From positions 35,488 to 99,487 of the forward strand of contig JANLVI010000009.1 in NCBI GenBank assembly GCA_031363915.1: a stretch of 64,000 nt of DNA. The letters run 5' to 3'. The stretch is from JANLVI01 sp031363915. GTDB lineage: Bacteria > Vulcanimicrobiota > Vulcanimicrobiia > Vulcanimicrobiales > Vulcanimicrobiaceae. This document shows positions 41,211 to 49,538 of the stretch, piece after piece. The notes below the pieces were generated by a model. That model did not search any database and was not told where the DNA came from. It was given only the letters and a program-made list of their open reading frames with translations. The position numbers were made by a program, and so were the translations under genes. Position 1 is the first letter of the stretch. The number at the start of each line of letters is the position of its first letter.

Positions 41211-42509
41211 CTAAAGAGCGTCGATCGGTTGAACGAAAATCCTCGCACCCTCGACGCGCGTCACGCGAACGGTCGAGCCGGCCGAGACGAATTCACCCTC
41301 GGTGAGCACGTCCACCCGCGAACCACCGATACTGGCAACGCCCGCCGGCCGCAGGAACGACTGCGCGTAGCCCGTCTGTCCGACGAGGTCCTGGTAACTT
41401 GCGCTGGCGACGTACTCCGGGCCTTGCACGCCGGCGAACACCAAGCGGCGCATGAACGCGCTCTCCGGATGGATGCGCGTCGCGATCGTGAAGAGAATCG
41501 CGGTCAAGACGATCGCAACGGCTAGCGACTGAATCGCAACGAAAAAGAACGGCAACCCAAAGGCGAGGACCACGGCGCTCAACAGCGCGACAACACCGAG
41601 GCCGCCGGCAAGGCCGTGACCGGGCAGCACGTGCAGTTCGAAGAGAATGCCGACCAATCCCAGGATCGCAAGCCCGATCACCAGGCCGTTGGAAAATCCG
41701 GCATACACGTGCGTGCCGAAGAACAGCGCGAGCGAGGCGACGCCGATCGTGCCCGCGATGCCGTGCAACGTCTGCATCTCAACGAGCAGTCCCAAAAATC
41801 CGAGCGTGAGCAGAATGCCGCTGATCTGCGAGTCCGTCGCGAAGCGCGCGACCTTCTCGGCAAACGAATACTCGCCATTCACGATGCGTGCGCTGCGCAG
41901 GCCCCAGCCGTCGAACGCGGCATCGCGTGTGGGAGCGATTGCATCCACGAAGTGCGCGCTGCGCGCATCATCGGCGGTGAGCGAAAGTATCGCGCCGGAA
42001 CTCTTGTAGGGCGGAACGTCGAGCGTCGCATCGACCATGCCGCCGGCGATCTGCGTGTTGCGATGAAAGCGACTCGCGGTCGATTCAAATTCCGCGCGCA
42101 ATGCGGAGACCGTCTTGATCGTCTTCGGAATCGGCTCGGCGGCACCGATACTCGATCCCGGCGCCATCACGATCTTCTGTGCGGCAAGAGTCACCAAGGC
42201 ACCGGCTGACCACGCGCGCTGCGAAACATAGGCATACACCGGCACGTGCGATTCGAGCAGGGCGTCGCGAATCTCGGTGCCCGCGCTAACGAGGCCCCCA
42301 AACGTATTCACATCGAGCACGATCGCGCGCGCGTGCTGTGCCTGCGCCTCAGCGACCGAACGCTCGACCAGATGCGCCATACCCTCGTCGATTTGGCCGT
42401 GAATCGGGACCACAAAGACCGCATCGTCGGACGCGCGCTGCGCGAAGGCCGGAAGCGCAATTCCGACCACACCAAGCGCGAGTAGAATGAAAGATAAAAG
42501 GCGGCCCAC
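41211..42509 (-). CDS. NfeD-family membrane serine protease
   Basis: A 432-residue protein with a signal peptide, a ClpP-class periplasmic protease domain (VVPIHGQIDEG, LDVNTFGGLVSAGTEIRDAL, QRAWSAGALVTLAA with the nucleophile Ser, GAAEPIPKT with a candidate Lys), several membrane helices and a C-terminal OB fold (FLRPAGVASIGGSRVDVLTEGEFV). It is the long NfeD form, which cleaves membrane proteins and works beside flotillins. Confidence 0.93.
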   Translation of the reverse strand: MGRLLSFILLALGVVGIALPAFAQRASDDAVFVVPIHGQIDEGMAHLVERSVAEAQAQHARAIVLDVNTFGGLVSAGTEIRDALLESHVPVYAYVSQRAWSAGALVTLAAQKIVMAPGSSIGAAEPIPKTIKTVSALRAEFESTASRFHRNTQIAGGMVDATLDVPPYKSSGAILSLTADDARSAHFVDAIAPTRDAAFDGWGLRSARIVNGEYSFAEKVARFATDSQISGILLTLGFLGLLVEMQTLHGIAGTIGVASLALFFGTHVYAGFSNGLVIGLAILGLVGILFELHVLPGHGLAGGLGVVALLSAVVLAFGLPFFFVAIQSLAVAIVLTAILFTIATRIHPESAFMRRLVFAGVQGPEYVASASYQDLVGQTGYAQSFLRPAGVASIGGSRVDVLTEGEFVSAGSTVRVTRVEGARIFVQPIDAL

Positions 42510-42539
42510 GTTGCCTGCTACCCTGCTACGGAGGAAAGG

Positions 42540-42983
42540 TTACGCGGAGGCGAGTTCTTCGGTGACGATGGTGCGTACGAGGTTGCCGTCGACGCCTTTG
42601 ACCTGCGGCATGACGATCTTCATGATCGCACCCTGGTTACGCGCGTCGGCGGCGAGGCTGCCGATGGCGGTCTTCACGATCGAACGAACTTCCTCGGGGG
42701 TCTTGGTCGCGGGCAAGAATTCGGCGAGGATGTCGCGCTCGACTTGCTCTTTGTCGGCGAGTTCCTGACGGCCGGCCTTCACGTATTCGGTGATCGAGTC
42801 GTTGCGCTGTTTAACTTGCTTGCGGATCGCATCGAGCATCTCCTCATCGCTGAGGTCGTGCCCGGCCTCGACGCGCTTGTAGGTGAACGCCGAGAGCGCC
42901 GAACGCAGCGTGTCGAGTTTGACCTGATTGCGGGCCTTCATCGCCTCTTTGAGGGCGGTGGAGATATCGTCTTTGACGCTCAT
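42540..42983 (-). CDS. yqeY: GatB/YqeY domain protein
   Basis: This 147-residue helical protein has DDISTALKEAMKARNQVKLDTLRSALSAF and the C-terminal GATB-like region (IMKIVMPQVKGVDGNLVRTIV). It resembles the tRNA-binding tail of GatB; its role is unclear. It follows rpsU through a terminator/attenuator, a widespread gene pair. Confidence 0.94.
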   Translation of the reverse strand: MSVKDDISTALKEAMKARNQVKLDTLRSALSAFTYKRVEAGHDLSDEEMLDAIRKQVKQRNDSITEYVKAGRQELADKEQVERDILAEFLPATKTPEEVRSIVKTAIGSLAADARNQGAIMKIVMPQVKGVDGNLVRTIVTEELASA

Positions 42984-42995
42984 ATCGTGCCTTAC

Positions 42996-43023
42996 AAAAC
43001 GGCCCCCGGGTTTCCCCGAGGGC
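42996..43023 (-). terminator. Terminator/attenuator between rpsU and yqeY
   Basis: On the minus strand GCCCTCGGG pairs with CCCGGGGGC (one G-U) around a GAAA tetraloop, followed after one pyrimidine-rich step by TTTT. It lies 27 bases beyond the rpsU stop and before yqeY, so it probably lets only part of the rpsU transcripts read on. Confidence 0.75.
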
Positions 43024-43049
43024 TCGTCGATTGATTTTCAGGGAGAGTC

Positions 43050-43220
43050 CTAAGCGCGACGCTTGCGGGCGGCGGCAGACTTCTTCTTGCGACGGACGCT
43101 GGGCTTTTCGTAGTGCTCGTGCTTGCGCGCCTCTGCGAGGACGCCAGCCTTTTGCGTGGCTTTCTTAAAACGGCGCAGTGCGGACTCGATGGTCTCGCCT
43201 GGTGCAACGCGTACTTCCAC
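43050..43220 (-). CDS. rpsU: Ribosomal protein bS21
   Basis: The 56-residue basic protein reads EVRVAPGETIESALRRFKKA and ends in KKKSAAARKRRA, the bS21 pattern. Its GTG start at 43220 follows AGGGAGGG by seven bases. It belongs to the small ribosomal subunit and helps initiation. The frame was too short for ordinary ORF cut-offs; the longer overlapping minus frame at 42992-43207 is a shadow. Confidence 0.93.
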   Translation of the reverse strand: MEVRVAPGETIESALRRFKKATQKAGVLAEARKHEHYEKPSVRRKKKSAAARKRRA

Positions 43221-43296
43221 TATTCAACCCTCCCTTCGCAAGGCGTGCTTCCCGCACGCCGACGGTACCCTCGCGTTCGCAGGGGCCCAAACGAGA

Positions 43297-43325
43297 ACAT
43301 TACCACAAGAGCCCCTTGCCGTCAA
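43297..43325 (-). promoter_or_regulatory. Sigma-70-type promoter of rpsU
   Basis: On the minus strand TTGACG (43325-43320) and TAATGT (43302-43297) are separated by exactly 17 bases, upstream of the rpsU ribosome-binding site. It is the only well-placed promoter I see for the long block that follows. The rest of 43221-43520 holds no supported gene. Confidence 0.65.
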
Positions 43326-43520
43326 AGCGCGGGTTAGTCGTTATGGATCCCAAGTTGAAATGTCCGGTTGGCCGACATCAGGCTCTATGGACCACATCGC
43401 GATAAGCCAGGCCAAACTGAGCCGCCTGGACGCGCTCATGGTTGCGCTCCAGGCTTAATGTTTTTCGGCCAGCCGCGATAGGTCTGCATTCACGCCGTCA
43501 CCTGGGAGCCAAGGACCGGG

Positions 43521-44204
43521 CTAGCCGTAGTCGCCCACGAGTGAATCTTTGCGGTACGCGTCGACGATCGCCGTGCCGTCCCAACGCAGGCCAAGGTAAC
43601 CCGACGTGTGGGCATCGCGGATCAGACGCGGCTGGAAAACCGCAACGCACTCGCCACCCGGCCGTCGGACGCTCCGGTAGACGATACCCGCCGCGCCATC
43701 CGAGCGTTCATTTGCGGCAAAAGCCTGGGGGGCGCCGTAACGCTCGGGGTCCGGGTCGTAGAGCGGATCGTCGGGCGGCAGACCGCGGATGTCCGAGAAA
43801 CGACCAGCGATCCGCGCTTCGACGATCCGTTCGTCAAAATCCATCGGCGGCGTTGGCGTGCGAGCGGCAAAGCGGGCGCGATGAAACGACACCTCCGCAA
43901 CGGACGTCGCAAGACTTTCGCCCGCGTAGTACGCTCCGGCATGCTTATCCGAGAAACGGGCGGCTCTCGGATAGGCAAACGCGGCCATCACGAATGAGGC
44001 GCCCGGCCCGGAAAGGCGATCTTCCAAAGCCAACGCCGCGAGCGGGCCGGCGACCGCACGCAGACGCGGATTGGTTATCGCCTCGAGTTCCAAGATGCCG
44101 GGCAGGTCACCGGGAGCCGTGACAAGCTCGAAGATAGCCAAACGCGGCAGCCGCGCGGCGATAAGGCGAAAAGCCGGCGACCAATCGAGGTTGGCCGCAA
44201 TCAC
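43521..44204 (-). CDS. RES-domain toxin
   Basis: A 227-residue RES-family protein: FRLIAARLPR (Arg), PRAARFSDKHAGAYYAGESLATSVAEVSFHRARF (Tyr and Glu region), and DAHTSGYLGLRWDG near the end. RES toxins such as MbcT and ParT degrade NAD+ or ADP-ribosylate a host enzyme. The GTG start overlaps the antitoxin stop as GTGA, so toxin translation depends on the antitoxin. It is the second gene of the pair. Confidence 0.92.
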   Translation of the reverse strand: MIAANLDWSPAFRLIAARLPRLAIFELVTAPGDLPGILELEAITNPRLRAVAGPLAALALEDRLSGPGASFVMAAFAYPRAARFSDKHAGAYYAGESLATSVAEVSFHRARFAARTPTPPMDFDERIVEARIAGRFSDIRGLPPDDPLYDPDPERYGAPQAFAANERSDGAAGIVYRSVRRPGGECVAVFQPRLIRDAHTSGYLGLRWDGTAIVDAYRKDSLVGDYG

Positions 44205-44569
44205 CCGCGGACGCTATCGAGATACCGGCGGACATCGACAAGCTGCGTGAATCCCGCGGTCATTCGTTCGCGGGCCGTTGCTCCGGCAAAAGCGGCGTTC
44301 GGATCGTTGATCCAACGGTCGGCGTACGGGGCACTGGTGAACACTATATGAAGTGCTTTGTAAATCCCGATGATGTGCGAAATGCGCTCCAAGGCATCTT
44401 GCGAGAGCATCGCGCCTTCCGGGTTTCGGCGCCAACGGTCGTACGTGGAGGAGGGCACGTTCCCGAGCAATGCACGCCGATCGGACCCGCGTAGATTCCA
44501 GGCATCGGCAATGCTTTCGAAAGTACGTAGGGCGGGAGCGGAAAGCCGCTCGGTGGCGACGGCTGGCAT
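44201..44569 (-). CDS. Xre/MbcA/ParS-type antitoxin
   Basis: The 122-residue antitoxin has an Xre-like helix-turn-helix (IADAWNLRGSDRRALLGNVPSSTYDRWR) and a C-terminal DUF2384 toxin-binding segment (RISHIIGIYKALHIVF, WINDPNAAFAGATARE). ATG 44569 is chosen over 44587, which lies within the operator. A -10 element six to seven bases before it implies a very short or absent leader. It should neutralise the RES protein and repress its own promoter. Confidence 0.9.
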   Translation of the reverse strand: MPAVATERLSAPALRTFESIADAWNLRGSDRRALLGNVPSSTYDRWRRNPEGAMLSQDALERISHIIGIYKALHIVFTSAPYADRWINDPNAAFAGATARERMTAGFTQLVDVRRYLDSVRG

Positions 44570-44571
44570 AT

Positions 44572-44632
44572 CGCCATGATACCCCATATGGGCAATTAAA
44601 TCAATGTACTGCCCATATGGGGTATCATGGCG
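44572..44632 (-). promoter_or_regulatory. Toxin-antitoxin promoter with a 23-bp perfect inverted repeat
   Basis: Arms 44572-44594 and 44610-44632 are exact inverted copies around a 15-base AT-rich spacer. Each arm holds the self-complementary box CCCATATGGG (44583-44592, 44612-44621), centres 29 bases apart. On the minus strand TTGATT, 17 bases, then TATCAT form a promoter, with the -10 in the proximal arm. This looks like the autoregulatory operator of the antitoxin. Confidence 0.8.
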
Positions 44633-44636
44633 ACTT

Positions 44637-45884
44637 CTAATGCACGATCGCCGTCTTTTTCTCGAATTGCGCTTCTTCGGTCGAACCGTTGAGGGCCGTG
44701 GTCGACGATTTACCGCCGCCGACGACCTTGGCGATCTCATCGAAGTAGCCGGTCCCAACTTCGCGCTGGTGGCGTGTCGCCGTGTAGCCGAGCGACTCGC
44801 TTGCAAATTCGCCTTCCTGGAAATCCGCATACGCGCTCATGCCGCGCGCCGCGAAATCGTGCGCGAGCGTGAACATGCTGTGATTGAGCGTGTGAAATCC
44901 GGCGAGCGTGATGAACTGGAAGCGGTAACCCATTGCAAAGAGCTCGCTACGAAATCGCGCGATCGTCTCTTCGTCGAGTTTTGCTTTCCAGTTGAACGAG
45001 GGCGAGCAGTTGTAGGCCAGCATCTTGTTCGGATACTGCGCGTGAATGCCGTCGGCGAACCGCTTCGCTTCGGCAAGGTCGGGGTGCGATGTCTCGCACC
45101 AGATCAAATCGCAGTACGGCGCGTACGAGAGCCCGCGCGAGATCGCTTGTTCGATCCCGGCGTTGACGCAGAAGAATCCCTCGGGCGTGCGTTCGCCGGT
45201 GCAGAATGGACGATCGACCGGATCGATATCGCTTGTGAGTAGCGCTGCGGCATCGGCATCGGTGCGCGCGATCAGAACGGTCGGAACGTCGAGCACGTCG
45301 GCTGCAAGGCGCGCGGCGATGAGATTCTTGATCGCTTGTTGCGTCGGAATGAGGACTTTACCGCCGAGATGACCGCATTTTTTCTCGGATGCGAGTTGAT
45401 CCTCCAAATGGACGCCGGCAGCACCGGCCTCGATCATCGCTTTGGTTAACTCGAACACATTGAGCGAACCGCCGAATCCCGCTTCCATGTCCGCGACGAT
45501 CGGCGCAAACCAGTCCGTCTCCGACTTGCCTTCGAGGTGATCGATTTGATCGGCCCGCGTAAGGGCATTATTGATGCGACGTACGACATCCGGAACGCTG
45601 TTCGCCGGATACAAACTTTGATCGGGATACATTTGACCCGCGACGTTCGCATCGGCGGCCACTTGCCAACCGCTGAGGTAAATTGCTTTGAGTCCGGCTT
45701 TCACGGCCTGCACCGCTTGATTCCCCGTCAAACATCCCAGAGCCGCGACGGGCCCGTTTTCCTCCAGCAACGCGCGCAGACGCTGCGCTCCGCGACGCGC
45801 GAGCGTATGCTCGACGAGCACGCTCCCGCGCAGACGCTCGACATCAGATTGCGTGTAAGGCCGGTCTCGGAGCAACTTCGACAA
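44637..45884 (-). CDS. aceA: Isocitrate lyase
   Basis: This 415-residue isocitrate lyase has the catalytic KKCGH (SEKKCGHLGGKVLIPT), DMEAGFGGSLNVFEL, IARTDADAA and the CSPSFNWK block. It splits isocitrate to glyoxylate and succinate in the glyoxylate bypass. The TTG start at 45884 follows AGGAGAG by seven bases. Malate synthase is not in this window. With pckA it supports growth on acetate or fatty acids. Confidence 0.95.
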   Translation of the reverse strand: MSKLLRDRPYTQSDVERLRGSVLVEHTLARRGAQRLRALLEENGPVAALGCLTGNQAVQAVKAGLKAIYLSGWQVAADANVAGQMYPDQSLYPANSVPDVVRRINNALTRADQIDHLEGKSETDWFAPIVADMEAGFGGSLNVFELTKAMIEAGAAGVHLEDQLASEKKCGHLGGKVLIPTQQAIKNLIAARLAADVLDVPTVLIARTDADAAALLTSDIDPVDRPFCTGERTPEGFFCVNAGIEQAISRGLSYAPYCDLIWCETSHPDLAEAKRFADGIHAQYPNKMLAYNCSPSFNWKAKLDEETIARFRSELFAMGYRFQFITLAGFHTLNHSMFTLAHDFAARGMSAYADFQEGEFASESLGYTATRHQREVGTGYFDEIAKVVGGGKSSTTALNGSTEEAQFEKKTAIVH

Positions 45885-45998
45885 CGTACGACTCTCCTAG
45901 CAAACGCGGGTGATTACCCACATCTTACGCTAGGTGGAAATCGCACGTATGCGCGAAACGCGCAGAATGCTGAAAATCGCGCGCGAGCGGCGGCTTTT

Positions 45999-46340
45999 CT
46001 AACCTGGCGGCCACGCCATCTGCCGTCCGCCGAGGACGTGCAAGTGCAAATGGTTCACGGTTTGGCCGCCGTCCTTGCCGGTATTGGCCACGACACGGTA
46101 ACCGCCGGGGCCGAAGCCTTTGCCGATTTCGGCTGCGGCTTGCAGTAGGCGCGCGGCTTGCACGCCACCGGCTTTTGCGGCAAATTCGGTGAGGTGTTCC
46201 GCGTGTTCGGTCGGGATCACGAGCACGTGATACGGAGCCTGCGGGTTGAGGTCGTGGAACGCCACGACGTGGTCGTCGCGCAGCACTTCGTTTGCCGATA
46301 TTTCCTTGCGGACGATCTTACAAAACAGACAATCGGTCAT
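45999..46340 (-). CDS. HIT family protein (HINT-like)
   Basis: The 113-residue protein has CLFCKIVRKEISAN at the start and the histidine triad NHLHLHVLGGRQM at the end, typical of HINT nucleoside phosphoramidases. It overlaps the stop of the upstream binding-protein gene by four bases. Confidence 0.94.
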   Translation of the reverse strand: MTDCLFCKIVRKEISANEVLRDDHVVAFHDLNPQAPYHVLVIPTEHAEHLTEFAAKAGGVQAARLLQAAAEIGKGFGPGGYRVVANTGKDGGQTVNHLHLHVLGGRQMAWPPG

Positions 46341-47917
46341 GCTTTTGGTTTCATCGATTCCCAGTGATATTGCGTATCGGGACTCGGCACGAAGCCGCCG
46401 ATCGAGGATTTGATCAGCACGGGTACGGCGCGATGGATGATCGGAATCGCAGGGACTTGGTCGTGCACGAGTTTGACGGCTTGCGAATAGATGACGGCGC
46501 GTTTGGTTTGGTCGGGCTCGGCTTGTCCGGCGAGCATCAATTTGTGAAATCTCGGGTCGCGCCAGAACGAGTAGTTCTGCGCGCTGCCTATGTGCGCTGA
46601 GTCTTCGTCGAGCAGGGTGTACATGAAGTTGTCCGGATCGCCGTTATCGCCCGTCCAGCCAATGAGGCACATTTGATGTTCGCCGTTGCGCACTTTTTCG
46701 AGGAACACGCCGAACTCGAACGGCTGCAACGTGGCATCGATACCGATCGCTTTAAGATCGAACTGCAGCGTCTCTGCGAGCCGCTGGGGTTCGGGCATGT
46801 ACGGGCGCGGCGTGGTCGGATAGTAGAGATTGGTCGCAAAGCCTTTCGGGAATCCCGCTTGCGCGAGGAGCGCCTTGGCCTTGGCAACATCGTACGCGTA
46901 CGCTTTGACCGACGGATTGTCGCCGATCATACCTTTCGGCAACCACGTATTGGCGACCACCGTACCCGAGCCGTAGAGCTTATCGGCGATCGGCTGCAGA
47001 TCGAGCGCATACGCGACGGCCTGGCGGACGAGCAGATTGTCGAATGGCTTCTTCTCGACGTTCATCGCAAGATACGAGAGATTATTTGCCGGCTGCTCCG
47101 CAACACTGATCGTCTTGTCGGTCTCCGCCGTTCGCGCGTCGTCGGGACGCGGATCGGTGAGCATATCGATATCGCCCTTTTGCAGCGAGAGCACGCTCGT
47201 CGCCTGGTCGGGGATCGCGCGGACGATCACCGTCTTGTACGCAGGCTGCGGCTGATAGTTGGGGTTGGCCGCAAGCGTCATGTGATCGTCTTTGACCCAA
47301 TCGACGACGGTGTACGGTCCGCTCCCGACCGGCTTTTGCTCGAAGGCTTTGGGGTCGGTCTTGATCGCCGTCGGCGAACCGATCGTAAACGACGGCATCG
47401 CAAGATCGCGTAAGAACGGCCCGAGCGACCGCGCGAGCGTCAGGCGAACCGAGGTCGGCGAGAGCACGGTGACATCCTTGATGATGCCCGGGAACCCACC
47501 GTAGACGTCGCTGTAGTACGTGTACGAAAAATTGCCGTGCGCCGGATTTTCTTTGAGGCGCCAGCGGTCGAAATTGAACTTCACCGCAGCGGCGTCTGCG
47601 GGCGTCCCGTCGCTGAATTTCACACCCGGTTTCAATACGAAGGTATACGATTTACCATCGGGGCTCACCGTCCATGATTTTGCGAGTCCGCCTTGGACGT
47701 CAAACGAGCCGGGTTTGAATTGCACGAGCCCTTGCATCACCTCAGCGGCTACGTTGAGGGAGTTGCCTTCGACGGCGTGCGAGGGATCGAGATTCTCCGA
47801 GTCTTTCACCCGCGCCATCACGAGCGTATCTTTGGACGGCGAACCGCCGCCGCCGCACGCCGAAAGCGTCAGCAACAAACCAATGGCGCACACGCACCGG
47901 CGCAAGGGATCGGTCAC
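46337..47917 (-). CDS. ABC transporter substrate-binding lipoprotein, family 5 (peptide/nickel type)
   Basis: A 526-residue DppA/OppA-type lipoprotein: signal ending LTLSAC, then EVMQGLVQFKPG, KFSDGTPADAAAVKFNFDRW, PVGSGPYTVVDW and IPIIHRAVPVL. It binds peptides or similar ligands for an ABC importer. No permease or ATPase genes adjoin it. The GTG start at 47917 follows GAGGAGG by nine bases; a longer frame upstream has no support. Confidence 0.9.
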   Translation of the reverse strand: MTDPLRRCVCAIGLLLTLSACGGGGSPSKDTLVMARVKDSENLDPSHAVEGNSLNVAAEVMQGLVQFKPGSFDVQGGLAKSWTVSPDGKSYTFVLKPGVKFSDGTPADAAAVKFNFDRWRLKENPAHGNFSYTYYSDVYGGFPGIIKDVTVLSPTSVRLTLARSLGPFLRDLAMPSFTIGSPTAIKTDPKAFEQKPVGSGPYTVVDWVKDDHMTLAANPNYQPQPAYKTVIVRAIPDQATSVLSLQKGDIDMLTDPRPDDARTAETDKTISVAEQPANNLSYLAMNVEKKPFDNLLVRQAVAYALDLQPIADKLYGSGTVVANTWLPKGMIGDNPSVKAYAYDVAKAKALLAQAGFPKGFATNLYYPTTPRPYMPEPQRLAETLQFDLKAIGIDATLQPFEFGVFLEKVRNGEHQMCLIGWTGDNGDPDNFMYTLLDEDSAHIGSAQNYSFWRDPRFHKLMLAGQAEPDQTKRAVIYSQAVKLVHDQVPAIPIIHRAVPVLIKSSIGGFVPSPDTQYHWESMKPKA

Positions 47918-47948
47918 GCGGATGGTCCTCCTCGATTGATGTTGATGC

Positions 47949-49538
47949 TTAATGCGTGCGGACCGTAAACGTCCACGACCGCGTCGCAACGTTACCGGCG
48001 AAGTCGCCGACTTTGACGGTCACAGAAACCGTCCCGTCGGCAAGTGATGAGGCCGGGCTGTACGTGATGAACGTCGGCGTCACGGTCGCACTCGATGTGA
48101 CGTCGGCGCCATTGACGATGAGACGCACGGTTGCCGTGTCGATCCCGACTTCGGCCGGCGAACTGTACGTCGCGAAGACCGACGGCTTGGGATTATTCAC
48201 CGTCTGACCGCCGGGCGGAGCGATCTCGGTAATTTGCGGCGCCGACGTGGCGGCGCTGACGAGTTGCTTTGCCTGCGCGCGCGGCGCCTCGACGCGCATG
48301 AGCGAGAGATGACCGTAGATCGGCGTCGCCGGAAAGTTGACGCCGTTCGGAACGGTGAACCGACCCGAATACGTGCCTGGCTGCGCCTCGCGCATGTCGA
48401 GGTTCGGCAAATACGATCCGATGTCGAAGGTCGCGTGTCCGCCGGGCGTGCCGACGAGCGTCACGTCGAACGATTCTCCGGCGCGAAGCGGACGCGTTGC
48501 AGAGATCGTAAATTGCGCGATCGAGACGCCCGGTAGTACCGCGGCTTGCGGCGCTGCACCCGGCGACGCAGCCGGCGTCGGTGAAGCTTCTGCAACGGCG
48601 CGCGAGGCGATAATCTCGCGCCGCTCGCCCGTCTCGGGATTGACGCGCACGACGACACTATCGCCGACTTGGAGGTTCGCAAGGGCGGCGGGCTGACCGT
48701 TGAGGGTGATCGTCGACGATTTATCCGCGGTGACGACCGTGCCGTCGCCGAGGACGACGGCTCCGGCCGAGACGGCCGCGAGCGTTCCGGCATGCGAGGT
48801 GTAGCGCACGATGAGCTGATCGACCGAACCGTCGCGATTGAGCGAGATAGAAACGGCGTCGCCCGGATGCACGGAGTTGAGCGTTCCATCAACCGTCGTG
48901 CGCGTTTTGAAGTCTTGCACGACGATCTTGGCATTCGAGGTAATCGAGACGGTGCGCGAGCGTCCGCTCTGCACGACGGTTACGGATTCCGGCGACGAAT
49001 ACAGATCGACGGCGCTAACCGTGCCGCTGACTTGCGTCAAGCCGTTCGATCCGACGACCGAGACGTTGCGCGTCCGCCCGACGAGGACTGAGACGATCTC
49101 GACGCGCTGACCTTTGGCATCGTACGAAACGTTTGCGCCAAGCGAATCCGCAACGAAGCGTAGCGGCACGTAGGTCGCGCCGTCAATGCTCACCGCCGGC
49201 CCTTGCATGCGCACGACGTTGCCGTCGACGGTCGCATTCGCACTGCCCTCGGAGATCACGATGCGTTTGCCGGGACCCGAGGCGACGATCTGATCGCCAC
49301 TACGGTCGACCGCGATTCCAAGCGAACTGTAGATCCGCACGACCGGCACGAGCAAGCGCGATCCGACGACGCGCGGCGCGGGGTCGCGTTCGAGTTCAAC
49401 ACCGTTGACGACGATCGCGATCGCGCGCGTCGGTGCTTCATCGCGCGGCGGCTTCGGCGGAGCGGCAGACGCCGCGCGTGAAAACGTCGCACCGAGCAAC
49501 AGCGCGAGCGCGACGATCCGCAGGAAAGAATTACGCAT
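47949..49538 (-). CDS. Exported protein with copper-amine-oxidase-N (stalk-like) domain
   Basis: The 529-residue protein begins with a signal peptide (SFLRIVALALLLGATFSRAASA). Residues about 40-150 form a copper amine oxidase N-terminal domain (LLVPVVRIYSSLGIAVD, YVPLRFVADSLGANVSYD). Beta-rich repeats follow, with Ig-like strands near the end (GGQTVNNPKPSVFATYSS, ADGTVSVTVKVGDFAGN). It has no oxidase catalytic domain. It probably lies in the cell envelope; its function is unknown. It overlaps the glycosyltransferase gene by eight bases. Confidence 0.85.
   Translation of the reverse strand: MRNSFLRIVALALLLGATFSRAASAAPPKPPRDEAPTRAIAIVVNGVELERDPAPRVVGSRLLVPVVRIYSSLGIAVDRSGDQIVASGPGKRIVISEGSANATVDGNVVRMQGPAVSIDGATYVPLRFVADSLGANVSYDAKGQRVEIVSVLVGRTRNVSVVGSNGLTQVSGTVSAVDLYSSPESVTVVQSGRSRTVSITSNAKIVVQDFKTRTTVDGTLNSVHPGDAVSISLNRDGSVDQLIVRYTSHAGTLAAVSAGAVVLGDGTVVTADKSSTITLNGQPAALANLQVGDSVVVRVNPETGERREIIASRAVAEASPTPAASPGAAPQAAVLPGVSIAQFTISATRPLRAGESFDVTLVGTPGGHATFDIGSYLPNLDMREAQPGTYSGRFTVPNGVNFPATPIYGHLSLMRVEAPRAQAKQLVSAATSAPQITEIAPPGGQTVNNPKPSVFATYSSPAEVGIDTATVRLIVNGADVTSSATVTPTFITYSPASSLADGTVSVTVKVGDFAGNVATRSWTFTVRTH

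Noticed and set aside
42992..43207. 71-residue minus-strand ORF
   Set aside because: It is an out-of-frame shadow of rpsU, whose true frame encodes bS21.
43221..43520. A small gene between rpsU and the RES toxin
   Set aside because: Short plus-strand frames show no homology; the region is explained by the rpsU leader and promoter.
43521..45884. A mobile island carrying the toxin-antitoxin pair
   Set aside because: No integrase, direct repeats or tRNA boundary was seen around it.
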